This document shows, in pieces, positions 51,383 to 52,664 of a stretch of DNA of 52,664 bases. Every line of letters starts with the position of its first letter. The first letter of the stretch is position 1. The stretch spans positions 1 through 52,664 of the forward strand of contig NZ_FRFF01000100.1 of the NCBI RefSeq assembly GCF_900143625.1, read 5' to 3'. The stretch comes from Nocardiopsis sp. JB363. Its GTDB lineage: Bacteria > Actinomycetota > Actinomycetes > Streptosporangiales > Streptosporangiaceae. The notes under the pieces were generated by a model, which saw only the letters and a program-made list of their open reading frames with translations, was not told where the DNA came from and ran no database searches. A program made the translations under genes and the position numbers.

Positions 51383-52664
51383 GGGCGCTCCCGTCGGAAC
51401 CGTCGGATGTTGAAGTACATGATCGGCAGTACCAGGAGCAGGAGCAGGACCACGAGGGCGCTGCCCAGTCCCCGGTCACCGCCCGCGCCGAAGGAGACCT
51501 GCCACATGCGCAGGGCGATGACGCCGGCGTCGGACTGCACCGACCCGGGCGCGATGACGAACACCAGGTCGAAGATCTTGAGCACGTTGATCACCAGTGT
51601 CACGAACACCACGAGCAGCAGGGGCCCGAGGAGGGGCATGGTGACCTTGCGGAACACCTGCCATTCGGTGGCCCCGTCGACCCGGGCCGCTTCGAGGGCG
51701 TCGCGTGGGAGCGCGGCGAGCCCGGCGGCGATGAAGGTGATCGCGAACCCGGACATGATCCACACCCAGGAGGAGATGATCACCGGTGTGACCAGGGTGG
51801 GACCGAGCCAGGTCAGACCGCGGAAGGGCTCGGTGAAGTTGTCGGCGGCCAGGTGGATCGTGTACTCGCCGGGACGCAGTTCGGTCAGGATGAAGCGGCC
51901 GTCGTCGCCGGTGGTGGTGGAGGCGACGACCCGTCCGCCCTGGAGGGCTTCCACCCTCATGCGGGGCATGCCTTTCTCGCCGTCGTCGAGGACGCCCGAT
52001 GCGCCGTCCAGGGCCACGTCCAGCCAGACCACGCCTTGGAGACCGGTGTCGGTGGGTTCGGGGGTCGAGGCCGGGGAGGCCGGTTCGGGCAGGTCGCCGG
52101 GGCGCACCCCCACCATGGGCAGTTCCACGACCTGACCGGGTTCGTGGGTGTCGGCGCCGGTGAAACCGCCGAGCGCCGCGTCGGGTTCCAGGGCGGCGTC
52201 GCGAGGTTCGGCGCCGGGGTACTCCGAGGGGGAGGTGAAGGCGTCGTGCACGGTCACCATCGCCGCGTTCACCGCGCCCCGGTCGGGGTTCTCGTCGTAG
52301 ACGAGTCGGAAGATGACGCCGGAGGCGAACAGGGAGATCGCCATGGGCATGAACAGCAGGATGCGGAAGGCGGTCGCCCAGCGCACGCGTTCGGTGAGGA
52401 CGGCGAGGACCAGCCCCAGACCGGTGACCAGGGCGGGGGCGACCAGCACCCAGATCCCGGTGTTGCGGAGCGCGGTGAGCGTGCGGTCGTCGGTGAACAT
52501 GTGGGCGTAGTTGTCGAGTCCGACGAAGCCCGTTCCCGAGGCGTCGAAGAGGCTGCGCACCACCGAGTAGGCGGCCGGGTAGACCAGGAACGCGGCGAGG
52601 AACAGCAGCGCGGGCAGCAGGAACAGGGTGGCCGGGCCGCACAGGCGGCGTAACCGGGAGGGAC
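51379..52664 (-). CDS. Carbohydrate ABC transporter permease, MalF type, 5' end outside window
   Basis: The frame continues without a stop from an internal GTG (52563) to the window edge, adding 33 codons that include the first membrane helix (TLFLLPALLFLAAFLVYPAA), so the gene is incomplete at its start. The EAA loop is EAARVDGATEWQVFRKVTMP. Between the third and fourth helices lies an extracellular insert of about 160 residues: a Pro/Glu-rich linker and an SdrD-B/carboxypeptidase-regulatory-like beta domain (DDGRFILTELRPGEYTI). E. coli MalF also has a large folded loop here that touches the binding protein. It is coupled to the MalG-type gene. Confidence 0.9.
   Translation of the reverse strand, partial: PSRLRRLCGPATLFLLPALLFLAAFLVYPAAYSVVRSLFDASGTGFVGLDNYAHMFTDDRTLTALRNTGIWVLVAPALVTGLGLVLAVLTERVRWATAFRILLFMPMAISLFASGVIFRLVYDENPDRGAVNAAMVTVHDAFTSPSEYPGAEPRDAALEPDAALGGFTGADTHEPGQVVELPMVGVRPGDLPEPASPASTPEPTDTGLQGVVWLDVALDGASGVLDDGEKGMPRMRVEALQGGRVVASTTTGDDGRFILTELRPGEYTIHLAADNFTEPFRGLTWLGPTLVTPVIISSWVWIMSGFAITFIAAGLAALPRDALEAARVDGATEWQVFRKVTMPLLGPLLLVVFVTLVINVLKIFDLVFVIAPGSVQSDAGVIALRMWQVSFGAGGDRGLGSALVVLLLLLVLPIMYFNIRRFRRERP

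Noticed and set aside
1..52664. CRISPR array, tRNA/rRNA genes, transposases or integrases
   Set aside because: No regularly spaced repeats, no cloverleaf or rRNA sequence, and no DDE, serine or tyrosine recombinase motifs were recognised, although the island character would make mobile genes likely nearby.

Overview
The window is high-GC actinobacterial DNA. Its XRE/DUF5753, DUF397 and HATPase regulator genes, its GTG starts and its tightly coupled ATGA/TGATG junctions fit a Nocardiopsis-like or related Streptosporangiales/Streptomyces-type genome; this placement is inferred from gene style only. No rRNA, tRNA, transposase, integrase or CRISPR array was seen. Most of the window (about 3.5 to 50.5 kb) is a defence island between ordinary regulatory genes on the left and a sugar ABC transporter on the right.

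Left edge (1-3.2 kb): a partial unknown gene, an anti-sigma-type ATPase, two divergent DUF5753 helix-turn-helix regulators and a DUF397 partner, closed by a strong UUCG-loop terminator. Then (3.5-4.9 kb, minus) a markedly AT-rich two-gene type II Thoeris system: TIR protein ThsB and a membrane-anchored Macro-domain ThsA. After a gene-poor 0.8 kb stretch comes a seven-gene operon (5.7-23.0 kb, plus): a complete class 1 DISARM (drmD, drmMI, drmA, drmB, drmC), translationally coupled to a second N6-adenine methylase with its own HTH and half-TRD, and to a soluble Hanks-type kinase with a helical repeat tail. A 15-bp hairpin separates it from a convergent two-gene operon (23.1-30.3 kb, minus) coding an unrecognised 457-aa protein and a 1946-aa P-loop ATPase.

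Divergently from these (30.5-34.9 kb, plus) lie a RelE/ParE-like domain fused to a UvrD-like helicase and a GmrSD-like DUF262/HNH protein. Next (35.0-38.3 kb) are a 67-aa orphan, a DndB-like protein and a protein with the catalytic-Asp and CxCxxC...H layout of tRNA-guanine transglycosylases. This looks like a stripped-down base-exchange DNA-modification pair and is the least described item here. A small SAM methyltransferase and an unknown 226-aa protein run against it.

Right part (39.8-50.5 kb): two paralogous membrane-anchored Mrr nucleases bracket a BASS transporter and a type II Wadjet core, jetA-jetB-jetC, whose usual nuclease gene jetD is absent. The window ends in two MalG/MalF-type permeases, the second running off the edge and carrying an extra Ig/SdrD-B-like domain.

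Working together (inference): the island layers NAD-derived signalling (Thoeris), methylation-based discrimination (DISARM plus the extra methylase and kinase), helicase/nuclease modules, a possible guanine-replacing modification, and anti-plasmid SMC machinery (Wadjet).
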